Assembly: GCA_016169945.1 (NCBI GenBank)
Contig: JADLSH010000220.1
Span: forward strand, 124,001-188,000
Source of the DNA: Trachythela sp. YZ-2020
Taxonomy: Eukaryota; Cnidaria; Anthozoa; Malacalcyonacea; Clavulariidae
Length of the DNA stretch: 64,000 nt
Direction: 5' to 3'
Shown here piece after piece: positions 21,106 to 33,727 of the stretch; the stretch's first letter is position 1; each line of letters begins with the position of its first letter. Made by a program: the position numbers and the translations under genes. The notes beneath the pieces are model-generated. The model was not told the origin of the DNA and searched no databases. It saw nothing but the letters and a program-made list of their open reading frames with translations.

Positions 21106-24100
21106 CGCTTCGCGCACGGCTAGGGAAATAACACAAATAAGAGGTTAAATGACTCTTTATTAAAATATTTATTTTGTTAAAAACCTCTTAGTCTTAGTTA
21201 AAAGGACACTTATTTAAAAGGAGGGAGCGTCTGGTCCTATAAGAAACCGCAAAACGACACAAAAAATTATCCCAAATCGCAAAATAGCAATAAATTTCGA
21301 TAAAATCAAAAACGGAAAACAATCAGGGACACGTTATTTAGGTTTGTCACACATTCCCCTTAAATAACGTCTTAGCACTCAGTTCAATTACAATCCAGAA
21401 AGATTTAAAATATCATGAATATGTAAGATCTAGTTATATTAGGACGCATACAAATTTGTCAAAAAGTGCAATACTTTAATATAGAAAGGCATGCATATAC
21501 TCCAAACTTTGGTACAAGTTTGGCAAGAATAAATAAACATTTAGGGAAAAAGGAGCAATTCAATTCTAGTCGTGATCCTATCCATCACGGAAACTGTTAA
21601 TCCTCAGACTCCGAGAGTAAGTGAAATAGCATGAAAGGAAAATGAAATTTATTTTAGAAATACAAATTTCAATAAAACTTGGTACGCAAAAAAACTCCGA
21701 ATATCACATATCTGTCATTATAATTATATTATATCTTTGGATACTGCATATATTCAATATTTCGAATTTATATCCATCAAGTCTGCGTTTGGCGAAAGAA
21801 ATAGTTAAAATTCAATCATATACAAGTACGCAATGTTAAGGCGTTTTTTCAAGGAAGGATAATTTAAGCGTTATATATATGTTCTTATTTTCGCTCGAAG
21901 TTCATTGTCGAGCGGACTGCGGACAGTTTGGGTATGTATTGACCAAATCTGATTTAATGAATGGTATTATGAGTGATTGTGTGATGGTTAATGCTTCATG
22001 GGAACAAAGACCTTCTATATCTATAACAACTCAAAGTGTTTTCAAGGATGCATTGTTCCAAGTAGAAAAGAAAGCAAATTATGCTAAATCTGTATATTGG
22101 CTCCCAAACAAATGTTCATGTTGCCTATACTAGACATTTCTGTGTACAATGCAAGTTAATGCAATAATAACTTAATGCACGAGTGCATATTTCACTGTCA
22201 ATCATACTGAAACCAAACTTTGGGTCTTATACGTGACCCCGGACTCATACCCAACGCCAGCAATCCCAGTTGTGCACCGCTGGATACCAGACAGGATGGC
22301 GGACACTATTATGAGACTGATGCCAAGAACTCCAACATACAAGGAAAAAATTATAAAAAATTCATACATACTGTATGCCCCCACTAATGTTCACTTACAG
22401 GCGATCCTTTCACCACGATTTAGCTTCACCGGGAAGGTGTAGTTGTGGGGCTTTTTCATGAAGAAAGGCACTTTTAAATATTGCGTTGTTTAGGTCAGGG
22501 TAACATATAATTGAATGAAAATATTTTCTGTCTCCAATAATTACATACACTGAGATTTAATCTTGCGATTAAAAATATATTGTGTAGCTAGACTAGTATA
22601 TCGCAGGCTGTCATCTTCAAAAGCAGAACATAATTTATAGATAGTTCAAAAGCCTTCTTTAAGGAAATATACATTAAAAAATTTACAGTGTAGTACTAGA
22701 GTTTATGTCAATTAAAGTGAAAGCTGAATTACATCCAGTTTTTAAAACATCTGACATCCTGCCAAGTTTAAAATTATTTCATGCAGTTGAGTACTGCAGT
22801 GAAGAATTACAGAGCTACTCACTGTTTCATTGCTGTTTAACATGTCGCTACATTTTTATTTCACTCCGCTTTTTAGCTCATTTTGTGCAGTGGTAAAATC
22901 CCTTTAAAACAAAACTCTGCTGAATTCCAACCAAATTTTGGCTCTAGTTAAATAACATGTACCACGATAATGATATACATTGCCTAAGGAATCACGAGGG
23001 CTCTATCTAATACTTTGCATAGACGCCCATAAGGCATGAGGCATAAGGCATAGACGCCCATAAAAGTCGGAAACTGAAAAAGTGACAAAACAAGCTCACA
23101 CCAAGCAAAAACGGTTACATGAATTATACATATTTTTCCAAGATTTGTTGTTCAATTTTCTGTTCAAGTTCTGTAATTCCGTGCCGGAAAGTTAAGAAAA
23201 AATTTTCTCCAACCCCAAGCATGTCGTCTCCCCATCTCCCGAGCACCTTTGAAGCCCTTCTCAAATCTCAGCACCAAATTTAGATATCTTCTTTATGCTA
23301 TTATGCGATTCAGAGGCGGACTGGCTGCATTAGAGGCATCGCCTAACCGTGTTGATTTTACCTTCATGTCCTTTTGACGTCCTCACAACGCTTTAATGGG
23401 TAGTGCTTTGCCTGTACTGGCCTATAGCGGATTTACTCCAAATTGTTGCCGTAATATTTGTAATATTTGTTGCCGTATATTTTAGACATAAGAGGAGAAA
23501 AAGGACATGAAAATGACAAAATATATTTATCAATAATCACAATCTTGCAATACAAGATTGCGATACAATACAATACAATGACTAAGTGAATTGTAAATCA
23601 TCTTAATAACATCAGACCCGCTGGACGTGGCTGAATCGCAATTGCATCTCTCCGACAATCAGGAGAGTTTGAATATTTTATTTAAACATTTTCATTGTTA
23701 CTATAGCAACGTCAATGACGTCATTTGGTGAAGGATTTTCAGCTATTAGAATGTTGCCGTATATAAGTCATGATCATACAATTTTTGTTTTCTAACAAGT
23801 AGAATTTATTAAAAAAGTTTGATCTAAATCATAGATTATCCAAATTTCAAAAAAATTGTAGGGAGCCACCTTAATTTAAAATCACACTGGGTTGGGCCAC
23901 ATTTGCGTCCCCCGGGATCCGCCCCTGTATTTCATCGGATCAGGCCCCCAGCGTTACTTTGGCCCAGTGCTTTATTTGGACTTTTAAGTTCTACAGTTTT
24001 TGGCCCCCGTACTTTTCGAGGCTTGCGTTTTGGGAGAATATAATTATGTGCTTTTTGTGGCCCAGCGGCCTGTACTTTTGGAGTAGTATTCTTTATGAGG

Positions 24101-24845
24101 GCAAATGTTTTCTGTATAAAAAGAAATACTGCACAATAAGAGAGCATGGAGGAACTCACAAGAGCGAGACCCGTGAAGATTACGTCACTTATGCACGCAT
24201 GATTAATCAGGAACTGCTAGCGTTTATACTAAAAATAACGCAAAGGCCCATTTCGAGGAGACCAAAGGGGCATGGCAAGGAGGTGGCCCACCGGCCGTTC
24301 GCGCGGTAAGCCCGATTACACTTGATATCAACGAGATTGATTAACATCGAGACAGTAATAATACTCTGCAATACACATTCTATCTTAATTTAGAGATATA
24401 TATCTGTTGCAAATACTCTGTATTAGCGCACACAAAATAATTTTATTCTGCTCTTTATCCAAACAAAGCCACCAAAATCCGTATTAAACCTGTTTTAGAT
24501 AGTACTGTGTACTCGAGCGTACTTCGCTACACGGCAGCCTGGAATGTAATATATACTAGCGGTTTATAAAAGATCGGGACAAACGCTGATGTCTAATCTG
24601 CATGACAATTATTCTACCACTGACCTCTCTAGATACTAGAATAGGTTTAGCCAGTTTAACTTTAGTTTCCATTTTCTACTATTTTATCTATATTTCGGTG
24701 CAATTTATTTTTAAGCTTGAGATATTTTTATCTTGTAAATTATACTTGCTATTTCGTTGTACGAAACATGGAACTGCCATGATATCACATTCTTTCTATT
24801 TGGACTTGACAGAAAAACTCGATGCGCGTATTCCGGTTACAGATA
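21106..24845. other. Gene-poor stretch
   Basis: Small open frames near 21879-22133 and 22202-22442 have no recognisable domain and no convincing exon boundaries. A TGTAGGGAGCCACCTTAA word at 23859 also occurs, with one change, at 56979 and inverted at 47912. Poly-C/G words near 23900 look repeat-derived. No gene supported. Confidence 0.4.
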
Positions 24846-24849
24846 ATAG

Positions 24850-25075
24850 CCGAATTCATATTAGGGACGGGAAACTCGTCTTAGACGGGAAACTCGTCTA
24901 ATATGAATCCGGGGGCAGACGAGTTTCCCGTCTAACTTTCCCGTCCAACTTTCCCGTCCAAACGGACCGAAAAGTTAGACGGGAATCCCATCTAGACGGG
25001 AAACTCGTCTTAAATCCGTCCCTAAATTCATATTCAGACGGTTTTCACAGACGAGTTTCCCGTCCCTAATATGAT
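24850..25075. repeat. GACGGGAAACTCGTCT palindromic motif array
   Basis: The 16-mer GACGGGAAACTCGTCT or its complement AGACGAGTTTCCCGTC appears six times in mixed orientation within about 220 bp. Between them lie TTTCCCGTC(T/C)AACT repeats and TTCATATTAGGGACGGG / CCGTCCCTAAATTCATAT inverted ends. Confidence 0.9.
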
Positions 25076-25232
25076 AATACAGCAACTGACGAAATTCTTT
25101 GATAGGTCAGATATGATGCTACAAGTATTTATAACCTGCTTTGGATGATAGCACTAACAGCCAGTTTTGCTTAACACAGCATGCAGTTAGATAGTTTGAC
25201 GACTACAGTAACAACGGGCTAGTTCAATTTCC

Positions 25233-25550
25233 ATTTAAGAAATATAAAACACTTTCCGTGTTTACATACAGTTATATCAACACGAGTGGAAATTGGGAAA
25301 ACGAGAAATTGTGTGGAAACACGACGCCCGGAGGGCGGAGTGTTTTCACACAATTTCGAGTTTTCCCAATTTCCACGAGTGTTGATATAACTGTATGTAA
25401 ACACGGAAAGTGTTTTATATATTTTTTATAATATAGCACTAAGAAATAGAGCGGCGGGAAATTTTCCGTGTTTACATCGAGTTATGTAAACACGGCTCTC
25501 AGCCAATCAGCGTTGAGAGTTTGCAAATGCTATATTATAAAGGTATATAT
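25233..25550. mobile_element. Long hairpin element (TTAAGAAATA boundary)
   Basis: Nearly perfect hairpin: AAAACACTTTCCGTGTTTAC through AATTGTGTGGAAACAC on the left, mirrored by GTGTTTTCACACAATTTCG through GTAAACACGGAAAGTGTTTT on the right, centre GCCCGGAGGGC near 25332. It is followed by TTTATAATATAGCAC, a second partial arm copy (TTTTCCGTGTTTACATCGAG), AGCCAATCAGCG, and the inverse GCTATATTATAAAG. Confidence 0.85.
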
Positions 25551-25699
25551 AGGATGTTCTGAGCAAGCGATATGCGTAACTGTATGTGTCTGGAAAAATC
25601 ACTTTCGTATAAATTATTGTATATACAAACGCCTTTAATAGCGCCGTCAAGATATTTTTATACAAGTTTATCTTCAGTTTAAGTGCAATGCGGATTTGT

Positions 25700-25875
25700 T
25701 TCTTTTTATCAGTTTATTCGCCTGTGTGGAACCCATGCATGCATGATGTAATTCGTCAAACAATTTACCCCCAGGGTATCTGCAAAACTACATCGCAAAA
25801 GGATATAGTAATCCTTTATTTGTTGCACTTTCTCAATTCAAGAATCAAAGTGGTGTTAATCGGTTTATTGTTTGT
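25700..25875 (+). repeat. Dispersed repeat D, copy 1
   Basis: CATGATGTAATT, GTCAAAC, TTTACCCCCAGGGTATCTGC and later TTAATCGGTTTATTGTTTGT also occur, diverged and with an internal insertion, at 30160-30385. Confidence 0.5.
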
Positions 25876-26713
25876 ATAGTGTTTGATAAAGTGTGATAGT
25901 AAAATACGGCAAAGTGATATAATTTATGCAGTGAACGGAGCTGCATTACAATACGTGGATTTTAGTCAATTAAATAATATAAAAATGGCAGCATGTGAGC
26001 AATTTAATTGTGCCACTCTTGAGAAAATTATCCTGCCTGCGGTAATTTATGTAAATGGTCATGTAAAGAGCTATTTTGGTATTTTATTTGGTAAAATCGG
26101 TTGAGAAGGATTAATATTTGGTAATGGAGTTTGATGATCAAAAACTCTGCTGAATAGCAAATCTGTAGTTTGATTCAAATATACTAGTGTAGCTGCTGTT
26201 CAGTATATTTAAAAAGTGAAATATTTCGTTATATATATAACAATTAACACTGTTATCAATACAGTAGGTCCCTGCATTCCAATAATAGTTAGCTCTATCC
26301 TTGTTCGTTGTTGTTGAATCACTCCCTAATAAATTTAATTATTTATAAATATGCTTTTGTGATTTTACAATGCACCAAAATACTTATAATATTATCTTAT
26401 CTTCTCTCAATCAAATTCTATGGCAACACAACGCAAACAAAATCATTATCGTGACTATTCAGTCACAGCATCATAATTGCCGACGCACTAAAGGATTCTG
26501 TGTAAGATACAATTTGGTCATGCAATGCAAATTTTAAATCATTATCATTCATTTCTTTAGAAATTTATTGTTTTCACAGTCTATGAACACGGAAATATTT
26601 GCATAGCATGACCAAATTGTCAGGCTGGCTTCGCCACTGTGTAAGAATATAGCAGGATTGTCAATATTTGTTCCGCGGCTATACTAACGTTATTCACATA
26701 TTAAGTGGCAGCA

Positions 26714-26822
26714 ATGGCTGCATCTAGAGTGTTTATGAATTCATTCAAGTGGTATGCATTTCTTGGTATTTTCTTTGCTTCTTCATGTCTCGCCGATACT
26801 CGTCGCGAATGGAAACCAGAAG
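26714..26822 (+). CDS. First exon with signal peptide (possibly of the IgGFc-domain gene)
   Basis: ATG at 26714 opens a typical secretory leader: MAASRVFMNSFKWYAFLGIF followed by FASSCLA and a likely cleavage site before DTRREWKPE. The frame runs into a strong donor (CCAGAAG/gtaagg), leaving phase 1. The IgGFc exon at 43786 accepts phase 1 and joining gives a Gly codon, so this may be exon 1 of that gene with a 17 kb intron. Intervening exons cannot be excluded, and no transcript evidence is available. Translation past the donor has no further protein-like character. Confidence 0.5.
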
Positions 26823-27028
26823 GTAAGGAAATCGATAGATTTTGTACTTTTACTAGAATATGGAACTGGCAAAAGTCCCTTTCTAGAATGGTTTGGTATT
26901 CCACACATTCCATGAAACCAGAAAATACGCACCACGAACAGATATGCCTCCTCTGCAGGCATGAGCCTGAAGAATAATATTTGACTAATATTAAATAAAA
27001 GCTCTACAGTTATGTTATAAGTATTACC

Positions 27029-28490
27029 TGGGGCTGGTTGTTCAAAAGCCGGTTAACGCTAACCTCGGGCCAGGGCCTTTTTTAAGAAATCATCAGTGGG
27101 GGGGCATCATCGAAAGGGGACGTAACAAGTAGGTGGTGTATTATATGTGTATGAAGGCGAAGAGGGGTCTGGGGGTCCTCCCCCAGAACATCTTTGTATT
27201 CTTAAGTCTCTGTGGCTTGATTTCCTGCGTTTTCAGAGACAATTGTTGATATATCCCATCTAAACGGGCCAGGTTTTGTTGTGAGAATACAATAACTTTC
27301 CTCTAAACTCAGTTTTTTTCCATTTTTGGCTTATACTTTGGACAAAAGGGACCTTCACTGGGGGGGCAAAAATAGCTTACTGGGGGGGCGAACATGGGGG
27401 CTGGGGGGGCTTTTGCCCCATCCAGTACATTAGTTAAAAAAGGCCCTGCCTCGGGCTAAATTTCAATCTGCTGTTCTGGTTTGTATACTTCTACATGATT
27501 GTTTATTTAAAAACCTTATAAACAAAAACTTCTATCGCCCAGTACAAGGTTGATATATAATGGTAATTGAATTGAGTATTGGTCTGAACTCAAACGCGTG
27601 ATTACAAAATTGATTTCAGACCACAATTGCACAACACGAAGTTCAATTTCCACTTTATTATCTTCATTTTGAAATCTAAATAATTTTTTAAATCGGAAGC
27701 GGTATTTTATTAGTCTTTGTTTACAATTGACACACCCACGATACTCCCTATAATGCCGTAGCATAGCAACAACATGAATTGTAATTTGACAAATTGACTC
27801 AGTATAAACAAGCAAAATGTGAGTGAATTTCTAGAAATAAAGGCCGAAAAAGTAAGTGTAAAGATATCGTAGACTTTACATGTAAATTGATAAACGTTTC
27901 TTGTGATTTTGTGCATTCAAACATTGACACTACAATCGATCATTCCATATTTGAATACCTTGTGCCTTTGACAGCTTTGTGTTCAGTTTTGGCTGTTGCT
28001 CAAATGAAACTTGTTTTTGTTGACATTTTGACAATGTTTCATTCAAAATTTTGTTCGTGAAAAATTATTTGATATTCTTTTAAGTTTGACTCGCCTTTAT
28101 GTTGATTTTTATGAAAAAAACTGCAGTAAATGCAGTCTAGAGTATTGACAATTTATGGTGAACAGATTTGGTCATTTGCCAGAGCACATTTTTCTTTAAA
28201 TTGATGGGCTAGTTGAATTTTATCATTCAATCTGATTGGTTGTTGTGGTGCAGAATTTCAATCTGATTGGTTTAAAAATGATGCGATTAATACTCAAGAT
28301 GATACGATTTGGGAATTAATCGCACTATTTTTGACCAATCAGATTGCAAGAAATGCCATTGATTTCAAAATAAATATAATAAATAGATAAATTAAAGTAT
28401 TCATATTAATATAACCGATGTCAAGAAACTTGAATGAAAGTTACCACTAACCCAGGGTTAAATTAACCAGATTTTGAGAAACCGGCCCGA
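27029..28490. mobile_element. GGGCYGGTT-terminus inverted-repeat element
   Basis: The left end GGGGCTGGTTGTTCAAAAGC..GGTTAACGCTAACC is inverted at the right end (GGTTAAATTAACCAGATTTT, GAGAAACCGGCCC). The interior has an inverted CAATCTGATTGGT / ACCAATCAGATTG pair near 28255-28345 and a weak minus-strand frame (27516-27815) with CVNCKQRLIKYRFRFKK that I cannot assign. Related termini occur at 15855, 57643 and 63846. Confidence 0.5.
27071..27448. mobile_element. hAT-type MITE with 8-bp target duplication CCTCGGGC
   Basis: Terminal inverted repeat CAGGGCCTTTTTTAA / TTAAAAAAGGCCCTG, flanked exactly by CCTCGGGC at 27063-27070 and 27449-27456. 378 bp, G-run-rich interior, no ORF. It is nested in the left end of the 27029-28490 element. 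Confidence 0.9.
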
Positions 28491-28831
28491 TGATACTATA
28501 AATAGCGTTCAGAAAATGTGGATGATTTTAAAGGCTTTTTTGCATGTCAATAATTTTTGCTCTTCATGTAAGGTTCTAAGTTTACATGGTGATAGGGGGA
28601 CCGTAGCAGCAGGATTACCCTTTTGCTATTTTAGTATGTTTATGCTCTTGGTAGGGTAACCTCGATCCTAGTGTACCTATTTCCCTATTTATAGAGTCAT
28701 AAAGTCTATATTTTCATGTTTACTTATTGTTTATATGTAGAGCTGAACTCTATAAAGAGCAAATAGTGGAAAGTCAACGAAAATTCCTATACTTTACACT
28801 AAATAATATGTAATGCGTTAACATTCTCAAA

Positions 28832-28985
28832 CCTTCAACAGATTCTTTGGGCGTCCTTTTCGCTTGGCTTGGGCACCATCTTTTCGAAACGACACTCTAG
28901 CATATTGTTCGATTTGGACAGTTATTTCTCCGCCGTAAAAATAACGTCTTCCAACGTGTCCTTTCTCGATAAGGCGTCAAGGCAA
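28832..28985 (-). pseudogene. Coding-like fragment, unknown family
   Basis: On the minus strand one frame reads RLIEKGHVGRRYFYGGEITV, then QIEQYARVSFRKDG and AKRKGRPKNLLK before a TGA. It has protein-like composition but begins just after a stop and has no good acceptor. KRKGRPK resembles an AT-hook or nuclear localisation sequence. Possibly a transposon relic. Confidence 0.3.
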
Positions 28986-29279
28986 AACGCTAGCTTTTTA
29001 ACCTTGTTTGGCTCACGACCAAACTAGTATTTTCGTATTTCAAACCCAGTTGCTCATGTCTGACACGACCGGTATAGTTCATGATGATGACACATCGAGG
29101 CGGCAACATTCCTTTGACATTATATTTTTCAGTTCCTTGGACGCTAACTCATCATTCATGCTTTTCATTTTTTCGTCTATAAAGGAAAGAAGGAACGAAA
29201 TCAATAATAATTTTGCCTCTCTACGGAATTTCAACATCATTCCATGCATAATTATACTGATTTATTCAGGAGAACTAAT

Positions 29280-29350
29280 TTGAATTTACATTCAATGGCT
29301 CTCTAGCTATCTTTATCGAATTTACATTCAATGACTCTCTGGCTATATAG
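29280..29350 (+). repeat. Short tandem duplication
   Basis: GAATTTACATTCAATGGCTC and TCTAGCTAT are repeated about 38 bp later as GAATTTACATTCAATGACTC and TCTGGCTAT. Confidence 0.8.
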
Positions 29351-30159
29351 AAAACCATTTCTATATATAAGTAGAGAATTGTGATTTGGTATAGCATGCA
29401 CACTCGTCTTAGCAAATTAATGTGATCTCTGAAATCGCGGGAAGCTTCCTCCGCCGGCAACTGTGTCCTCCAAATCCAGTATTGCGAAAAGAGTTTCACT
29501 TGGAAAGCACTAACGAGTTTCCCAAAAGCAACTGTTAAATATTCGTAGGGGCGTAGCTAGTGTTGTAGCGCATGTCTCTTTTTATGCTTTTTTCGCAGCT
29601 ATATATTATCTAGGCAAAGCTTTTGGTCACTTTTATTGAAAGTTATGCATGAGGAATATCATAGATAAAATACACCGAATGATCCCCGGTTATGCGGATT
29701 CACTCTTTTTAAGCTAACGAGTCGCTGCAAAACTCCCCCAAAGGAGAGTAAACATGCACGTAATATATATTCGTTTCACTTTCTCAATTAATAACCCAAA
29801 TGGTTTAATCGACATATATGTTGGCTTTAATGTTTGATAAATATTTATATGGCAATAGTGATATGAAATAAAAGGAACGGATTTCCAGATTAACAGGGAT
29901 CCCAAGACACAAAATTGTATTAGCGTTTTGCGTATAAGTATGTACTGCAACTGGAATGTAAAATACATCAGTCTATCTCGATTGTTGATAGTAAAATGCT
30001 GTGAATATCCCATGAAAACCAAAATCCAATTGATTTAAAGATATTCATGTTATTTCCTAGCTTCTATGAACGAGCAACCACTTCAATATTAAAATTGATA
30101 CTGCATGTTATACAACATACGCGATAATCACCAAACGAGTATGCCGATGTATGGCAGCC

Positions 30160-30385
30160 ATATACATGATGTAATTATATGTCAAACTATTTTACCCCAG
30201 GGCATAATTATCTGCAAAAACCGTTTTCACTCAATAATTTTCCATCTACAAAAGCTTTCAATTATTATTCAATCGAGTGAGATGCCACCAAAATCTTCAT
30301 ATCTGCAAAACTGCCCAAAGGATAGTAATCTTCTCGCATCAATTCAAGAGACAAAATCGCTTAATCGTTTTATTGTTATTTGTAT
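30160..30385 (+). repeat. Dispersed repeat D, copy 2
   Basis: Shares CATGATGTAATT, GTCAAACTATTTTACCCCAG, ATCTGCAAAA and TTAATCGTTTTATTG with 25700-25875. Confidence 0.5.
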
Positions 30386-30394
30386 ATAGAGTTG

Positions 30395-30620
30395 ATGAGA
30401 GGTGCAAAGCTCGCACTCGCATTTGACCTCCAACTATATAATGAGAGTTGATAAGAGTTTTTGGTCATTCGACCGGTATATACGCGCGGCAATATTCAGT
30501 CAAATTTCATGCAACTCTTGTTCTCGTTTGACCAGGGCATATATAAGAGTTGATAAAACTCTCATGCAAACTCTCGCTTGCTACTCTCATCATCGTCTGA
30601 CCAGGGCTTAACACATTAAC
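30395..30620 (+). repeat. GAGAGTTGATAA / TTTGACCAGGGC repeat cluster
   Basis: GAGTTGAT(A/G)A occurs three times, CTCTCATGCAAACTCTCGC once, and TGACCAGGGC at two sites. It appears to be a partly inverted, internally repetitive element. Confidence 0.5.
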
Positions 30621-31490
30621 ACGCTCGTCAAATAGAAAGCAGTGACATGCAATAACATTATCCTTAAGCAACGAGACTTTTAAAGAGGTGAAAAGTACGA
30701 CATCTTTCATTTGTTTAACATGCAACGACCACATAGATCCATTAAAAAGAAATTTTAAAATCTACGAGGATTGTTGCTAGAAACGTTACACACCAAATTT
30801 GGAGTTGTGTGTACAGAACCCAAATTGAAAATGCAACTAGTCACCTCGTTCCCAGGCTTTTTCCTCTTAGGGAGAAAAAACCCTGGCTGGAGCTGGTCAC
30901 GCGTCTCTCCAAAATTATATTGCTTTAGGGGGCGAGGGAAAAGTGTCATATCACATACTTCAACTTTAAATCTCAATTACAACTAGTGAGCGTTGTACTG
31001 GAGTTCTGCAGTATCAATAATTTTACGAATAATTCAAGATACTGGCTAATATTTGTTCCTTTTTGTGTTTAAAGAAGAATGATCCAAATCGTCAGACAAT
31101 TCAAAACCCAAGCAAGTCTGGTTTGAAGGTTTTGTTGCTGCTCTCTAACAGAGTATCGTAACAGTTTCAATATGTTTCATATCAAAAGTTCTGGTCTTTC
31201 ATTTGTAATTTTGTCTTTTATAATATGCCATATAGTCTATATAGAGTAGAGAGGTTTTTCGTGTTTGTTCAAGGTTAAACGTTTTGCAAAAGCAACTCTA
31301 ATTTGAAGAGAGTCGGTAGCACAAAACTGTATTGAATATTATTATAGATGTTAAACAAATATGGAGAGTGCATGTGTTTGGATACGGGAAAACAGATCGA
31401 CTAGAGCGTAAATGTCAACCTTAATATAAGGGAAGGCTTATGCCTTATACATTAAAAATATATCAATGTCATTGAAATCCTGTTGATTCA

Positions 31491-33600
31491 ATGACATTGA
31501 ATAGCAATATTCTCCACCAGATAAAGAAAAAGGATTCCATTCGCCGTAAATTGAAAGTTACTCCGACCGTACATCTGCAAGAAAGGTACAGGGAGATGCG
31601 TTCTGAAGTGAAACGATTACTGCGCGAAAGCCGTGAGAAATTTTTCTCCTCGATTAACGACAGCTTTACACACAATCCCAAACGCTTTTGGTCTGTGATG
31701 AAACAGAAATAAAAAACTTCCAGCATCCCAGATTCCATCTCTATGCGCGTATCATCCAGCTCCACAGACCAAGCTGAACAATCAAGACGTACTGCCACGA
31801 ACCCTGTTGATATAGTCGACATGTTCAATGCTTACTTTGCATCAGTATATACTTCCGACAACCTTTCTGATCGATCTGAACAAACAAAAACCGATCCAAT
31901 CATAACATGAACTGATCCTTAGTGAACTTGAAGTTGAATCTACGATAAAAACCCTCGACATCAATAAAGCAACCGGACCTGATGAAATCCCAGCCAGACT
32001 ACTCAAAGAAACTTCCTCCGTAATTGTTCCATCTCTTTGTAAGCTGTTCAATAAATCCTTACGCTTAGGAATCGTTCCAGAAGAATGGAAGGTAGCAAAC
32101 GTTGTACCAGTGTTTAAGAAAGGAAATAAAGAACATTCCGTAAACTACAGACCCATCTCACTGTTGTCGGTTATATCGAAACGTCGCGTGTTCATGGGGA
32201 TTAGACATCTCCTATCCCAACTGATCAACAAGTGCCAACACGGTTTCCTTCAAGGTAAATCATGTGTAACGAACCTTTTGGAAGTATTTTGCTACATTGG
32301 CAGGTCCCTAGACAATGGCGCACAAGTTGATACAATCTATCTGGATATATCATCAAAAATTAATTACCAAATTGGAGAATTACGGGTTTGGTGGTTCTTT
32401 ACTAAAGTGGTTCCGGTCGTATTTGACAGGTCGTCGCCAGCGTGTTACAGTTCTTGGCGTCACATCACACCTCTACCCATATCATCAGGTGTTCCGCAAG
32501 GCTCAATCCTTGGTCCTGCTCTGTTCTTACTATATGTCAACGACCTTCATAGTTCAGTTAAGACCAGTAAGGTAGCAATGTTTGCTGACGATATATACGA
32601 AGTTATTTTCCAGCATCAAATGTCAAGACGACGCTACGTTACTTCAAACTGACCTTCGAAACTTAGAACACTTGTCATCCAGCTCTGGTCTGACATTTAA
32701 CGAAACCAAGTGCAAGCAGCAACAGATAACAAGAAAATTTAAACCAATAACATTATCGTACCAGCTGAATGATCAACCGTTACAAACAACAGACATTGAA
32801 AGAGATCTCGGGATATGCGATTCATCAAATCTACAACGTGGAAAGCACAAGTATACATCAGCAGACTGGCAAAGCTAAAAAACTTCTTGGGTACATCAGA
32901 AGAAACACCTCGTTTGTATCAAGTATAACACCACGACGAACATTATATCTTACTTTGGTTCGTTCTCACTTTGGGTATGGTTTACAGATTTGGGCACCGC
33001 AGTCGATTGAACTCATTGAAAGTTTAGAAAGAACTCAAAGGCGCGCAACTAAATATCTTTTAAAACTGCCCTTTTCAACAGACGTGGCCTATAATACAAG
33101 ATTGCAATCCTTACACTTTCTTCCCTTATCCTACTGGCATGAATACCTAGACATGGTTTTCTTTTTCAAGGTCACACATGGCATGGTAGAAACGTCGGCT
33201 CTTCCCATATCATTCATGCTGCACGAAGAACGACGCGATCATCATCCAGCAATTCCACCAAGTATATTATCCCTAAATGTAAAACCTCTACCTATCAGCA
33301 ATCATATTTCGTCAGAACTTGTCGAACCTGGAACATTCTTGCAGATGAACTAAATTTAGACACGGACAGCATTAGTCTTTTTAAATCTGTCTTGCAGAAA
33401 TACTATTATAAATCGTTAGAAGTTAATTATAACCCAGAGAATCCGAGAACATTTAGAAGTATATACCTGAAGTGCAATTATATGTACGTTGTCTATCATT
33501 GCCGATATCTTGCTGCCAGTAGAAGTTGAACTAAGCTATAGTGACTGAACTGAAGTTCATCTGAATTGTTAGTACTTATTAGTTGTAATTTTATTAGTTT
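31491..33600 (+). pseudogene. 5'-truncated CR1/jockey-type LINE, reverse transcriptase remnant
   Basis: A frameshifted ORF2 starts mid-linker (RRKLKVTPTVHLQERYREMR, RFWSVMKQK). It continues with LDINKATGPDEIPARLLKE, VANVVPVFKKGNKEH, NYRPISLLSVISK, INKCQHGFLQGKSCV, SSGVPQGSILGPALFLLYVN and the catalytic-type FADD (near 32583), then the thumb (LLGYIRRNT, SIELIESLERTQRRATKYLL, LSYWHEYLDMVFFFKVTHG) and a C-terminal tail ending near 33530. Stops or frameshifts interrupt it near 31711, 31907, 32360, 32600, 32800 and 33350. If intact it would drive target-primed reverse transcription. No endonuclease or ORF1 is present. It is followed after about 180 bp by the foldback at 33728. Confidence 0.9.
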
Positions 33601-33727
33601 ACAAATAAGTCAGTTGTATTATTTGTTAGTTTATTTGTTTGTCAATTTGTCCACTGTAATTTATGTATTAATATTAATCATTAATTGGGCCCGCAGTAAT
33701 TGGCAACTACAGCTGTTGCGGTGACAC

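Noticed and set aside
22202..22442. Minus-strand frame with a hydrophobic start resembling a membrane segment, overlapped by a plus-strand frame
   Set aside because: Neither strand gives a known domain or matching splice sites; the region looks repeat-derived.
23932..24309. Open frames on both strands near a CCCC-rich segment
   Set aside because: Low complexity and mutual overlap on both strands; translations have no recognisable features.
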